A DNA stretch of 64,000 nt from Desulfuromonas versatilis (GCF_019704135.1 NZ_AP024355.1:3851034-3915033), one strand, 5' to 3'. Numbered from the stretch's first letter, positions 40,105 to 49,020 are shown. Numbers and translations: made by a program. Notes: generated by a model not told the origin, from the letters alone.

Positions 40105-42021
40105 ATGAACCCCAGGCAGATGACCACTTGGACCACTGAAGATTCGGCCAGGCTCTACCGCATCCGCGACTGGGGCGCCGGGTATTTCGACCTCTCGGAC
40201 AAGGGCGAGGTGACCGCCAAGGTCGGCTTCCCCGCCGGCGAGGTGCAGGTTTCGCTGATGGACATCGTCTCGGGGATCGGCGAGCGCGGGCTGCAGATGC
40301 CGCTGCTGCTGCGCATCGAGAACCTGCTCGATGCGCGCATCGCCCTGCTCAACGAATCGTTCCGCGCCGCCATGGCGCGCCAGGGCTACCAGGGGAGCTA
40401 CCAGGGGGTTTTCCCCATCAAGGTCAACCAGCAGCGCCAGGTCATCGAGGAGATCGCCAGGTTCGGCGCCCGCTACGGCCACGGCCTCGAGGCCGGCAGC
40501 AAGGCCGAACTGGTCATCGCCCTCTCCACGCTGCCGGGCAACGGCAGCGTGGTGGTCTGCAACGGCTACAAGGACCGCGAGTTCATCGACCTGGGGCTGC
40601 GCTCGCTCAAGCTCGGCTACCGCTGCATCTTCGTCATCGAGACCCCCACCGAGCTGCCGATCATCCTCGAGCGCAGCAAGGCCCTGGGCATCCGCCCGCT
40701 GATCGGCATGCGCGCCAAGCTCGCCACCACCGTCGGCGGCCACTGGAACAAGACCAGCGGCGACCGCAGCATCTTCGGCCTGACCACCAGCCAGCTCATC
40801 GAGGTGGTCGACGAGCTCAAGGCCCAGGGCATGCTCGACTGCCTGCAACTGCTGCACTGCCACCTGGGCTCGCAGATCCCCAACATCCGCGACATCCGCT
40901 CGGCGGTGATGGAGGCCTGCCGCTACTACATCAACCTGGTCCGCGAGGGGGCCCCCATGGGGTTTCTGGACCTGGGCGGCGGCCTGGCGGTGGACTATCT
41001 CGGCTCGCGGGCCAACCACACCCAGTCGATGAACTACACCATCGACGAGTACAGCGCCGCCATCGTCGAGGTGGTCATGGAGACCCTCGACGCCAACCAG
41101 GTGCCCCACCCGACCATCGTCACCGAGTCCGGGCGCCCCACCGTGGCCTACTACTCGCTGCTGCTGTTCAACATCTTCGACGTCACCCACTTCGAGGCGG
41201 GCGCCCTGCCTTCGACGCCGCCGCCCGACGAGAACCCGCTGATCCACCACCTCTACGAGGTCCTCGAGCGGCTCGCCGCCGGCAACCTGCAGCAGTGCTA
41301 CAACAAGACCTGCTTCTACCGCGACGAGATTCGCGAGCAGTTCAAACGCGGCCAGGTCTCGCTGCGCACCCGCTCGCTGGCCGAGAACCTGATCCTCGAG
41401 ATCCTCCAGCGCATCCTCGCCATTCTCGAGAAAAACGGCGAGACGCCCCCCGAGCTCGAGGGGCTGCGCGAGCAGCTGGCCGACATCTACTACGGCAACC
41501 TCAGCGTCTTCCAGTCGCTGCCCGACCACTGGGCCATCGGCCAGGTGTTCCCGGTGATGCCGATCCACCGCCTCGGCGAGCGCCCCAGCCGCGAGGCGAT
41601 CATCGCCGACATCACCTGCGACAGCGACGGGCGCATCGACAACTTCATCGATGTGCACGGCACCCGCAAGACGTTGCCGCTGCACCCGCTGAAGGACGGC
41701 GAGGAGTACTATCTCGGCGTGTTCCTGGTCGGCGCCTACCAGGAGACCCTGGGCGATCTGCACAACCTGTTCGGCGACACCAACGTGGTCAGCGTGCGCA
41801 TCAACGAAGACGGCAGCTTCGACCTGACCCGCGAGGACCAGGGCGACAGCATCGCCGACATCCTCGGCTACGTGCAGTACAACGCCAAGGAGCTGTTCGA
41901 GCGTTTCCGCAAGCTGGCCGAGCAGGGCGTACGCCAGGGCAGCCTCAGCATCGCCGAGCGCCAGGAGATCCTCGAGTGCTTCGCGGCCGGGCTGCGCGGG
42001 TATACCTATTTTGAGAGGTAG
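40105..42021 (+). CDS. speA: Biosynthetic arginine decarboxylase
   Basis: PLP enzyme of fold type III that converts arginine to agmatine, the first step of this putrescine route. It is 638 residues, full length for SpeA. The PLP lysine is in VFPIKVNQQRQV, and LHCHLGSQIPNIRDI and FLDLGGGLAVDY follow. The ATG at 40105 has an AGGAG site. Agmatine would need an agmatinase or agmatine deiminase, which is not in this window. The gene completes the arginine-to-spermidine set with speD and speE. Confidence 0.96.
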   Translation: MNPRQMTTWTTEDSARLYRIRDWGAGYFDLSDKGEVTAKVGFPAGEVQVSLMDIVSGIGERGLQMPLLLRIENLLDARIALLNESFRAAMARQGYQGSYQGVFPIKVNQQRQVIEEIARFGARYGHGLEAGSKAELVIALSTLPGNGSVVVCNGYKDREFIDLGLRSLKLGYRCIFVIETPTELPIILERSKALGIRPLIGMRAKLATTVGGHWNKTSGDRSIFGLTTSQLIEVVDELKAQGMLDCLQLLHCHLGSQIPNIRDIRSAVMEACRYYINLVREGAPMGFLDLGGGLAVDYLGSRANHTQSMNYTIDEYSAAIVEVVMETLDANQVPHPTIVTESGRPTVAYYSLLLFNIFDVTHFEAGALPSTPPPDENPLIHHLYEVLERLAAGNLQQCYNKTCFYRDEIREQFKRGQVSLRTRSLAENLILEILQRILAILEKNGETPPELEGLREQLADIYYGNLSVFQSLPDHWAIGQVFPVMPIHRLGERPSREAIIADITCDSDGRIDNFIDVHGTRKTLPLHPLKDGEEYYLGVFLVGAYQETLGDLHNLFGDTNVVSVRINEDGSFDLTREDQGDSIADILGYVQYNAKELFERFRKLAEQGVRQGSLSIAERQEILECFAAGLRGYTYFER

Positions 42022-42039
42022 AACAAGGACACATTAGTC

Positions 42040-42116
42040 ACCACGAAGAGCACGAAGGACACGAAGAAAGGCCCTTAAAGCCTTTTTTCCTTCGTGTCCT
42101 TCGTGTCCTTCGTGGT
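42040..42116. repeat. Extragenic palindrome of the CACGAAG family
   Basis: The 27-nt arms (42040-42066 and 42090-42116) match at 25 of 27 positions in inverted orientation. They consist of tandem CACGAAGGA-like words. The loop ends in T6. It is related to 38996-39070 and could end speA transcription. Confidence 0.85.
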
Positions 42117-42215
42117 TAATGGCTTTTGCCCCTTCAGGCCGTCAAGAAGACAACCCTCCGACCCTGTGGTAGACTTCTTCGTGTTTTATCTTCTTTTTTC
42201 CAGGGAGGAAACCGG

Positions 42216-42476
42216 ATGACCAAGCAGGAACTGGCCAAGTTTGATGGACGCGAGGGGCGCAAGGCCTATGTCGCGGTGAGCGGGAAAATCTACGATGTGA
42301 CCGCCAGCGCCCTCTGGGAGAACGGCGACCACCAGGGGCTGCACGCCGCCGGCGGCGACCTGACCGAGGAGCTCAAGACCGCCCCCCACGTGCGATCGGT
42401 GGTGGAGCGTTTTCCGGTGGTCGGAACGCTGGATGAGGAGCCGCCGCCGAAGAAGAAAAAGTGGGGGTTGTTCTGA
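42216..42476 (+). CDS. Small soluble cytochrome b5-like heme/steroid-binding domain protein
   Basis: Protein of 86 residues matching the cytochrome b5-like fold. The N-terminal LAKFDGREGRKAYVAVSGKIYDVT is followed by LWENGDHQGLHAAGGDLTEEL and APH, which hold histidines that could bind heme. The C terminus is Pro/Lys-rich (EEPPPKKKKWGLF). No signal peptide or membrane anchor is visible. A strong GGGAGG ribosome site precedes the ATG and a terminator follows. Its redox partner is unknown. It may be a small electron carrier or a heme-binding regulator. Confidence 0.85.
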   Translation: MTKQELAKFDGREGRKAYVAVSGKIYDVTASALWENGDHQGLHAAGGDLTEELKTAPHVRSVVERFPVVGTLDEEPPPKKKKWGLF

Positions 42477-42505
42477 GAGCCCCTGAAATCTGCAGCTGAC
42501 AGCGA

Positions 42506-42543
42506 AAAGGCCGTTTCCGGTGGGAAGCGGCCTTTCTGTTTTC
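42506..42543 (+). terminator. Rho-independent terminator after the cytochrome b5-like gene
   Basis: The stem AAAGGCCG/CGGCCTTT, extended by TTCC/GGAA, is followed by TTTCTGTTTT. Confidence 0.75.
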
Positions 42544-42562
42544 CGGGGCAGCGGTTCAAACC

Positions 42563-42596
42563 ACCCTCACCCCTGCCCTCTCCCTTAGGGAGAGGG
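42563..42596. repeat. Extragenic palindrome of the CCCTCTCCCT family
   Basis: CCCTCTCCCT (42576-42585) and AGGGAGAGGG (42587-42596) flank a single T, preceded by ACCCTCACCCCTG. It lies eight bases beyond the mshQ stop and may end the msh operon. Confidence 0.75.
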
Positions 42597-42603
42597 GGCG
42601 AAG

Positions 42604-45495
42604 CTACTGCACCGACTCGCGCAGGTAGATCAGGCGGGAATTCCCCTTGTAGATGCCGAAGCTGGCGCGGGAGCTGGGGCCGTCGTCGTGGCTGCCGTCG
42701 CCGTCCCAGTCGTAGCGCAGCCAGAACAGGCTGCTCAGGTCGGCGCCGAGATCGACGTAGCCGTCCCCACCCGATCCGGGGGCGGAGAGCGCAAGAGGGG
42801 CGGCGCCGCCGGCGAAGGGGCCGAGGCTGGCGCTGGTGGTGTTGGGGCTGCTCAGGTTGACCTGGAGGGGATTGAGGCCGGTGGTCGCCCCGGCAGGACT
42901 GGAGAGCAGCAGCTGCCCCAGCGGCAGGCTGGTGCAGAAATCGCCGCCGTTGGCGACGAACACCCCTCCGGCATAGTGCTGGGCGGTAAAGGGCACCGGC
43001 AGGTTGGCCAATTCGGAGCCGAAGGCGTTCTGCAGGGCGAGCCGACCCCAGCGCATCGATTTGCCGTTGTCGAAAGCGATGCCGCCGCCGGGGGTCGCCG
43101 AACCGAAGGCGGCGGGATTGCTCCCATAGGCAATGCCGTCGCTGTCCGCCACGTTGATGCTCAGGGCGATCTCGGCAGCAAAGGGTTCGACGGGTGCAGC
43201 CCGGGTGAAGGCCAGCCCGCCCCCCGAGCCGAAGGTCAAAGTGCCGATGCCACCGCCCGAATCTGTGATGACAGGATCGACCGGCGGCAGCAGACCGGTA
43301 TCGAGGGAGCCCGTTGCGCTGGCGTAGACCGGGGCGCCGAGGCTGGCGTTGGTGATCTTCCACCAGGCCCCGGTGTACTTGCCGGTGGTGGCGTTCTGCT
43401 TGTTCTGGGCGGTGACGGTCAGCACCGGCGGGCTGAAGTAGCCGAAGGGCTGGCCGAGGTAGGTGAAGCCGCCCGCGGCGCAGGCGGTGCCGAACTGGGG
43501 GGTGTTGGCGGCCACGGCGAAATGATGGGGGGTGAAGCGCCCCACCCGCGCGCTGGTGCCGGTCACGTTGAACCCGGGGGCCAGGTAGTCGGCGGCCACC
43601 GCCTGCAGGGTGACGTTGCCGACCTCGGCATACTGGACGTTGTTGACCGTGGCGATTCCGCCGGCGAAGCTGGCCGCGGGGATCGCCCCGTTGACCAGGC
43701 CGCCCGGCGCCCCGATGGCCGGTTCGAAGGGGGCGACGGGGGTCAGCGCCACGTTGTTGCTGAAATTGGGGGTCAGCGTGCCGTCGGCGCAGGTCGCCCG
43801 GACCTGGACGAAAAAGTCCTCTCCCGCCGGCCAGCGGGGGTTGCCGACGGACCCGGCGTTATCCAGCGGGGTAACCCCGTCGGTAGTGGCCTGCACCCGC
43901 AGCTGTGGCGGGCGCACGACGAAGGTGTCGACCCCGGTCATCACCAGGCCGGCCTCCTCGCCGCTGCCTACGTAGCGGGCATTGAGCTGCATCCGGCCGG
44001 CATCGGCGTAGCTCACCGCCAGGGTGCTGCGGGCGTTGGCGTCGAAGTTGAGGGTCACCCCGGTGCCCGGGGCGCCTGTGGAAAGGTTGCTGCCGTTGAG
44101 CACCAGCGGGCGGGTTCCGGTCGCCGGCGCCAGGTAGCCGGACCAGAAACTCACCGTCTTCGACTGATTGGCAAAGCCCCCGGCCGCCACGCACTGCTGG
44201 CTCGTGTTGTCCTTGCGCACCGCGCTGATGGTCAGGTTGCCCGAACCCTGGCAGGAGTTCAGGTCGGGGACATCGAATATGAACCCCGAATCGAAGAACT
44301 CCATCCCGCAGCTGGCGAGCACCCCGCCCTGATAGCACTGGACGGGATTGGCCGCCGCCGGGCTGGCCGAGGCGACGCTCAGGGTGACGACCCCCGGGGT
44401 GTTCCTGCGCAGTTCGTAGGTGGCCACCCCGCCGTTGAGGGTCTTGGCGTCCCCGCCGATCCACCCCGTGGGGGAGAGGGTCAGGTTGACCGGGCTGGTG
44501 TAGAGCAGCGAACAGGCCGCGTTTTGGCACGCCCGCACGGTAACGCTGGCGCGCTGGCAGGTCAGGCCGCTGCCGGTGTGTTCGAGGCGAAAATGGTCAA
44601 CCGAAGCAGCCGGAGCGGTGATGGTCCCCTTGGCGTAATGGTTGAGGAGCAGCAGGCCGTTCTGGCTGAACAGGTTGAGCCAGAAGAAAACCCCGGGGGC
44701 CGACGCCGATCCGGCGAGGCTCGGCACGCTCACCGTGGCCTGGGTGGCGCCGGCGGCGAAATTGACCGTCCCGGTTCGGGCTGTGTAGTCGACCCCGGCA
44801 ATAGCCGTATCGTCTATGGTCCGGTAGCTCAGCGACTCGCCCCCGGTGGCCGGACGGTCGAGCTGCAGGACGAACACCAGGGATTGTCCCTTGGCAGCGG
44901 AGACCTCGGCGACGCTCACCCGGGGCAGGTTGGCCGAACCCTCGTTGGGATTTCCCGGGGTCTCCTGCCCCGAATTGCCCGAGCTCAGTTCGGTCCAGGG
45001 GCCGTTGCCGTCGGGGTTGCGAGTCAGGGAGAAGCTGTTGGTGTTGCCGGTCCAGGTGGTCGCGAAGGGGAAGGAGCCACACTGGCCGGCCTGGACCGAA
45101 TGGTTGTTGACGTTCAGGTAGTCGATGACGTTGCCCGCGCCGTCCTTGAGAATGACATCTAGCCGGTTCTTGCTGAAATCGAGCTGATCCCTGCTGACCC
45201 CGGTGTAGAGCACCAGGTAGGGTCCGAATTTCTGGGCCGAGGACAGGGAGAGGTTGCCGGTGCAGCCCTGCCCCTGGGTGCAGACCTGCAGCGTCCAGGT
45301 GCTGTAGGCCAGGGAGGTGTCGAGCAGCTTGACTTCGACGAAGGGGGGCGAGCCGCGGTAGAGCTCGTTGATGGTGGCGCGGCCCGAAAGCGACGAGCAG
45401 AGGGCCGAGGCCTGTCCGGGGGCAAGCCAGCTGCCCAGCACCATCGCCAGGGCAAAAATTGTCCAGGTGCAGCTTTGCAGCAAAGCGCGTTTCAT
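42604..45495 (-). CDS. mshQ: MshQ-like exported protein of the MSHA pilus locus
   Basis: Exported protein of 963 residues with a signal peptide (about 1-30, ending near QASA). A lamin-tail-like domain (about 35-180) is followed by a Calx-beta-like domain (about 190-290). A long C-terminal region typical of MshQ (DUF6701) follows, ending DGSHDDGPSSRASFGIYKG. It is probably a surface or tip adhesin, by analogy. The ATG at 45495 has a GAGAGAGGCGGG ribosome site and begins the signal peptide; in-frame codons upstream lie in mshP. It is the last gene of the operon, 10 bases after mshP. Confidence 0.85.
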   Translation of the reverse strand: MKRALLQSCTWTIFALAMVLGSWLAPGQASALCSSLSGRATINELYRGSPPFVEVKLLDTSLAYSTWTLQVCTQGQGCTGNLSLSSAQKFGPYLVLYTGVSRDQLDFSKNRLDVILKDGAGNVIDYLNVNNHSVQAGQCGSFPFATTWTGNTNSFSLTRNPDGNGPWTELSSGNSGQETPGNPNEGSANLPRVSVAEVSAAKGQSLVFVLQLDRPATGGESLSYRTIDDTAIAGVDYTARTGTVNFAAGATQATVSVPSLAGSASAPGVFFWLNLFSQNGLLLLNHYAKGTITAPAASVDHFRLEHTGSGLTCQRASVTVRACQNAACSLLYTSPVNLTLSPTGWIGGDAKTLNGGVATYELRRNTPGVVTLSVASASPAAANPVQCYQGGVLASCGMEFFDSGFIFDVPDLNSCQGSGNLTISAVRKDNTSQQCVAAGGFANQSKTVSFWSGYLAPATGTRPLVLNGSNLSTGAPGTGVTLNFDANARSTLAVSYADAGRMQLNARYVGSGEEAGLVMTGVDTFVVRPPQLRVQATTDGVTPLDNAGSVGNPRWPAGEDFFVQVRATCADGTLTPNFSNNVALTPVAPFEPAIGAPGGLVNGAIPAASFAGGIATVNNVQYAEVGNVTLQAVAADYLAPGFNVTGTSARVGRFTPHHFAVAANTPQFGTACAAGGFTYLGQPFGYFSPPVLTVTAQNKQNATTGKYTGAWWKITNASLGAPVYASATGSLDTGLLPPVDPVITDSGGGIGTLTFGSGGGLAFTRAAPVEPFAAEIALSINVADSDGIAYGSNPAAFGSATPGGGIAFDNGKSMRWGRLALQNAFGSELANLPVPFTAQHYAGGVFVANGGDFCTSLPLGQLLLSSPAGATTGLNPLQVNLSSPNTTSASLGPFAGGAAPLALSAPGSGGDGYVDLGADLSSLFWLRYDWDGDGSHDDGPSSRASFGIYKGNSRLIYLRESVQ

Positions 45496-45505
45496 CCCGC
45501 CTCTC

Positions 45506-45895
45506 TCAAAGGCCATAGACCTTGGCCTGAAGTGAACGCTTGATGTAGTCGGGGGTCCCATAGTTGCCCGGCAGATCCGCCTCGGAGTTGATGACGTAAA
45601 CCGAGTGGGCGGTGGGGCTGCAGGTGACCGTCACGGTAAACCCCTCCAGAACAAAGTTGTCGCTGGTCGCCGCCGCGCACCAGGCGCTGTTGCGGGCCCG
45701 CTCGGCCCCCCACTCGATGCCGCTGCGGGCCGCGTGGTAGGCCTTGGCGGCCTGCAGGGCGCCGCTGGCGGTGCGCCCCTGCACGCCGGCAATTTTCACC
45801 ATCGCCGCGCCCAGCAGCGAGAGCACCACCAGGATGAAGATGGCCGAGACCAGGGCGAAGCCCCGCTCGTCTTTCCTGAAATCGGAATGGTTCAT
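45506..45895 (-). CDS. mshP: MSHA biogenesis protein MshP
   Basis: Minor pilin-like protein of 129 residues. The N terminus KDERGFALVSAIFILVVLSLLG has a prepilin-like leader followed by a hydrophobic helix of the PilX/MshP kind. The glutamate at position 5 of the mature helix is not conserved, as usual in this class. A single hydrophobic N-terminal helix anchors it, and two cysteines lie in the periplasmic part. The ATG overlaps the mshO stop (ATGA), so translation is coupled. Confidence 0.85.
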   Translation of the reverse strand: MNHSDFRKDERGFALVSAIFILVVLSLLGAAMVKIAGVQGRTASGALQAAKAYHAARSGIEWGAERARNSAWCAAATSDNFVLEGFTVTVTCSPTAHSVYVINSEADLPGNYGTPDYIKRSLQAKVYGL

Positions 45896-46728
45896 GGCGC
45901 GTTCACCACGTGGACCTGGTGCAGCAGGCTGACCTTCTCCCCCTGCTCCTCGATGGTCAAGGTCAGGGTCGCCAGCGCCGCCCGCTGGCTGGTCCCCGGC
46001 GCATAGCTGAAGCCGCAGTTGGTCACATGCTCGGCCACCAGGGCCCCGCTCCCCGCCGGGAAAGAGGTGGTGTTCGCCGTCGGCGAGCCGATGGGGTACC
46101 CCGAGTAGCGGGTCAGAGTCCCGGCAGCGGGGTCGCAGACGTAGCTGACCGGGGTATCGACGATGAAAAAGCGCTGCTGGGGCGAAGGTTGGGGGAACAG
46201 CTTGGCGGCGCCAAGCACGATGTGCTCGGCGCCCGACGCGGCGCTGCTCGCTCCGGCGTTCAGCAGCTGCCGGTTGTCGCCCTGGTAGGCGTTGTTCTGC
46301 ACGGCGGTGGCGCTCAGGTTGTAGACCACCACGCTGTTGCCCGCCGCCAAGGCCGCCGGGCTCACCGGCCCCGCGGCGTCGAAACTGGGGTCGGCGGCGA
46401 TGAAGTCGAGGGGATCGCCCCCCTGGTCCCGGTAACGGCTGCCGTCCACCGTGTGCCACAGCTCCAGGTAGGATATCCCCGCCGCCACGCTGACCCGGAT
46501 GCTGTTGGGCAGCGCCTGGCGGATGTCGCGCTGCATGCGGCGCAGGGCGCTCTCGGCGCTGTCCACCAGCTCGGCGCGGCGCGCCAGCCCGACATACCCC
46601 TCGATGGGCTTGGCGATGAACGCCGCGCCCAGCGCGGCGAGAATGCCGGTGATGACGATCACCACCACCAGTTCCACCAGAGTGAAGCCGGCCGATCCGG
46701 CGATCTGTTTTTTCAAGCGTCCCCTCAT
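45892..46728 (-). CDS. mshO: MSHA biogenesis protein MshO (pseudopilin)
   Basis: Pseudopilin of 278 residues with a type IV prepilin leader and cleavage site AG^FTLVELVVVIVITGILA, including Glu5. The size is typical of MshO (GspJ/PilW-like minor pilins). The periplasmic part contains two cysteines near CDPAAG and TNCGF that could form a disulfide. A GAGG ribosome site precedes the ATG. It follows mshD by seven bases and overlaps mshP by four. Confidence 0.88.
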   Translation of the reverse strand: MRGRLKKQIAGSAGFTLVELVVVIVITGILAALGAAFIAKPIEGYVGLARRAELVDSAESALRRMQRDIRQALPNSIRVSVAAGISYLELWHTVDGSRYRDQGGDPLDFIAADPSFDAAGPVSPAALAAGNSVVVYNLSATAVQNNAYQGDNRQLLNAGASSAASGAEHIVLGAAKLFPQPSPQQRFFIVDTPVSYVCDPAAGTLTRYSGYPIGSPTANTTSFPAGSGALVAEHVTNCGFSYAPGTSQRAALATLTLTIEEQGEKVSLLHQVHVVNAP

Positions 46729-46735
46729 GCCGGCC

Positions 46736-47203
46736 TCAGTAATCCACGCACCAGCCGCGCAGGGTGAAATTGGTCCCCTGACCGCTCACCGTCACGGTGA
46801 CCCGGCTGGCGGAGACCTGGTTTCCCGCCGGCCCGAGATTGTCGGCCGCCACGGTGACCGTCACCGAGTAATTTGGGTCGAGCGCTCCGATCAGCGCCCC
46901 GTTCTGGTCCCGCACCTTGGCGTCGGGCAGGTTGTTGTAGTCGGCGACGTTGTCGAAGGTTGCCCGTCCCCCCGGGTGAACAGGGGTAGTGTCCGGCCCG
47001 CAGGGGTGCAGCAGGACCTCCTCCAGGTAGGATTCGGCGATGGCCACCGCCTGGTGCTGGAGCATCGGGTCGACGCTGTGGCTGGTGGTTTGGTTTATCA
47101 CCATCAGCACCCCGGAGAGGGCAACCGCGATAATGACAATGGAGATGATCAGCTCCACCAGGGTTACGCCGCGCTCGCGGCTATCGCCGACAAACACTCT
47201 CAT
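46736..47203 (-). CDS. mshD: MSHA biogenesis protein MshD (minor pilin)
   Basis: Minor pilin of 155 residues with leader RERG^VTLVELIISIVIIAVALSG, keeping Glu5. The first mature residue is Val rather than Phe, as often in GspI/PilV-like proteins. The position between mshC and mshO matches the Vibrio order. The ATG overlaps the mshC stop (ATGA). Any longer reading of this frame upstream runs through mshC and is rejected. Confidence 0.86.
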   Translation of the reverse strand: MRVFVGDSRERGVTLVELIISIVIIAVALSGVLMVINQTTSHSVDPMLQHQAVAIAESYLEEVLLHPCGPDTTPVHPGGRATFDNVADYNNLPDAKVRDQNGALIGALDPNYSVTVTVAADNLGPAGNQVSASRVTVTVSGQGTNFTLRGWCVDY

Positions 47204-47697
47204 GGTGTCTGGATATATCCCGTCTCGCCGATGATCTGAAAGCTGCGAGTCCCCACAGTCACGGTCACATCGGACGGCACTGCCCCGACCAGCGCCCGCC
47301 CCATGGCATCGAAGGTCACCGAGGGGTGGCTGGAAGTCAGGGTGACGCCGGCCATGCTTCCGCTGGTGACCGGGTGTTCGGCGGTAAGGGAGATGAAATT
47401 CGAATCGGAGCAATCGAGTTCCGGGCGCAGTAGCGTATAGCTTGCGCCGGCAATATCGAGTCTCACCGGGCAACCGGTGGACACAGCCAGCTTCTGCCCA
47501 TAGCGCGCGGCGGCCTGGACCTCGTCGAAAAAGCCACGTTTCTTAAAGTCGCTGGCATCGAAAAGTTTCGGCAGGGCGACCGCAAAAACGATCCCCAGTA
47601 ACACCAGAACCACCACTAGCTCAACGAAGGTAAATCCACTTGAATTTCTATCAATCCCGGGATATGGCATTTTCGCAAACGATTCAGCTAGTGACAT
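47200..47697 (-). CDS. mshC: MSHA biogenesis protein MshC (minor pilin)
   Basis: GspH/FimT-like pseudopilin of 165 residues or 156, depending on the start. The cleavage region is SSG^FTFVELVVVLVLLGIVFAVALP with Glu5. Two cysteines (TGCPVRL and LDCSDS) may pair. Neither the start at 47697 nor the ATG at 47670 has a clear ribosome site. It is the first gene after the terminator behind mshA, so expression would depend on read-through or a weak promoter. Confidence 0.85.
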   Translation of the reverse strand: MSLAESFAKMPYPGIDRNSSGFTFVELVVVLVLLGIVFAVALPKLFDASDFKKRGFFDEVQAAARYGQKLAVSTGCPVRLDIAGASYTLLRPELDCSDSNFISLTAEHPVTSGSMAGVTLTSSHPSVTFDAMGRALVGAVPSDVTVTVGTRSFQIIGETGYIQTP

Positions 47698-47740
47698 TTC
47701 GAAAAAGGGAAATGAATAGTTGGTCGGCCCTATTTTAATA

Positions 47741-47776
47741 AAAAAGGCAGGGCCTCATCAAAGCCCCGCCTTTTTC
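47741..47776 (-). terminator. Terminator between mshA and mshC
   Basis: On the minus strand, AAAAAGGCGGGGC pairs with GCCCTGCCTTTTT with one mismatch and ends in a T run. It lies directly behind the pilin gene. It would make pilin mRNA more abundant than mRNA for the minor pilins. The complement is nearly symmetric, so it can act in both directions. Confidence 0.8.
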
Positions 47777-47818
47777 AACTGCATCCCTGAAAATTCAGGT
47801 TATACCGCGGTCTTTGAC

Positions 47819-48238
47819 TTACCAATCTTTGGAAATTTTCGCTGCAACAGTCGAAGATTCCACATTATCGATCGTAATTGTGTAGGTAGTTCCGCCCAAG
47901 GTAGCTGCCAGGGTATTGGTGGCCGGAGCCCACCCCGTAGGCAATTCGTCAATAGCCGCTCTCAGGCAAGTCCCGCTGTTAGCGCCTTCGATCAAGCCTG
48001 TGTTGCAAGTGGTCGCATCAACGTAGGCAGGCAGATTTGCTGCAGGTTTACCAATCAGCTTGGCGGCATGGTTCAGGGCCACGGCAGCTTGAGCCGAAGC
48101 ATAAACCCCATCAGCCTGGGCTTTGTATGCCTCGGTTTTCATGTCAACATACTTGGGAATCGCTACTGCGGCCAGAATGCCGAGGATGACGATAACCACG
48201 ACCAGTTCGATCATTGTGAAACCTTTTTCATTCCTCAT
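47819..48238 (-). CDS. mshA: Major MSHA-type pilin
   Basis: Type IV pilin of 139 residues with a short leader and cleavage site EKG^FTMIELVVVIVILGILAAVAIP, including Glu5. The alpha-1 helix is followed by a globular domain with two cysteines (TTCNTG and GTCLRA), the expected disulfide-bonded loop. A strong GGAGGT ribosome site, its own sigma-54-like promoter and its own terminator point to high expression. Only one mshA/mshB-type gene is present. The position between mshF and mshC supports mshA. Like Geobacter pilins it may have another job, but it is longer than the truncated conductive type. Confidence 0.9.
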   Translation of the reverse strand: MRNEKGFTMIELVVVIVILGILAAVAIPKYVDMKTEAYKAQADGVYASAQAAVALNHAAKLIGKPAANLPAYVDATTCNTGLIEGANSGTCLRAAIDELPTGWAPATNTLAATLGGTTYTITIDNVESSTVAAKISKDW

Positions 48239-48311
48239 TGCCTTTTTACCTCCATTTTTTTGTTATGGACCCTGAAGTCCGACTCCATGCATTGCTGCAT
48301 TCATTAACAAT

Positions 48312-48326
48312 GCATTCCCCGTACCA
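48312..48326 (-). promoter_or_regulatory. Sigma-54-like promoter of mshA
   Basis: On the minus strand TGGTAC-GGGGA-ATGC keeps the invariant GG and GC at exact spacing. The predicted start near 48300 gives a leader of about 62 nt. Pilin genes in Geobacter and Pseudomonas are often driven by sigma-54 and PilR, but no pilR is in this window. Confidence 0.6.
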
Positions 48327-48393
48327 TCTCAAACTTTCCTCGAAATAATTCCCCGATAATTTCTGCGGTCATCCCTCCCTTGCGTGAATTCGG

Positions 48394-48945
48394 CTACTTA
48401 CCTCGCAACAAAGACTCATCCAACCAGCCATAGGTCTCCAGGGCCGCCAGCTGCAGACCCACGATGGAGCCGCCTGGCGAGCCGTCTTCCCGATCATCGA
48501 ACACCGGCAGCACCCTGAACCTGGCCGCCGCAGCGCCCCCCGCCGCCGAGCTGAAGTAAAGTTCGTTTTTCACCCGGTAGACCAGCAGCTGCTTTTTCCT
48601 GTCGTAGTACCAGTTGCCGCCTTCCACCCCTTCGGGGTCGGGCCCGTCCAACTCCCCCAGGTAGTTCTTCGGCCTCTCAACCAGATGCTCGATGGGGTTG
48701 ACGAACACCAGCTCGGCGAGCTTTTGGGGGCGGTCCTGCGCCAGGTAGCGGGCCGCCTGCAGACTGAGGGCGCTGCGCAGGGCTCCGGCCTGCATCTCCA
48801 TGGTGACGCGTTCGGCGTCGACCTGCAGGCCCAGCAGCCGCCCCAGCGCCACCAGGAACAGGATTCCGACGACGACCACGACCACGGCCAGCTCCAGCAG
48901 GGTGAAACCCCGCTGATCCCCACCCTGTCGGTTTTTTGACGTCAT
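48394..48945 (-). CDS. mshF: MSHA biogenesis protein MshF-like pseudopilin
   Basis: Protein of 183 residues with leader GGDQRG^FTLLELAVVVVVVGILFLVALG, including Glu5. The rest is a small periplasmic domain with a basic C terminus. It occupies the mshF position between mshG and mshA. The ATG at 48945 is preferred to a TTG at 48999, because it gives a normal 13-residue leader. The name rests on position more than on sequence. Confidence 0.75.
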   Translation of the reverse strand: MTSKNRQGGDQRGFTLLELAVVVVVVGILFLVALGRLLGLQVDAERVTMEMQAGALRSALSLQAARYLAQDRPQKLAELVFVNPIEHLVERPKNYLGELDGPDPEGVEGGNWYYDRKKQLLVYRVKNELYFSSAAGGAAAARFRVLPVFDDREDGSPGGSIVGLQLAALETYGWLDESLLRGK

Positions 48946-49020
48946 CGGTTCGCCATAAGGCCCCACCGGCCTGTTCCTCGTCAAATCCCCGGCCGTCAAT
49001 TGGCGGGAAGTTCGTCTTGC

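Noticed and set aside
47204-47473. N-terminal extension of MshD upstream of 47203
   Set aside because: It overlaps mshC out of frame and would bury the prepilin leader.
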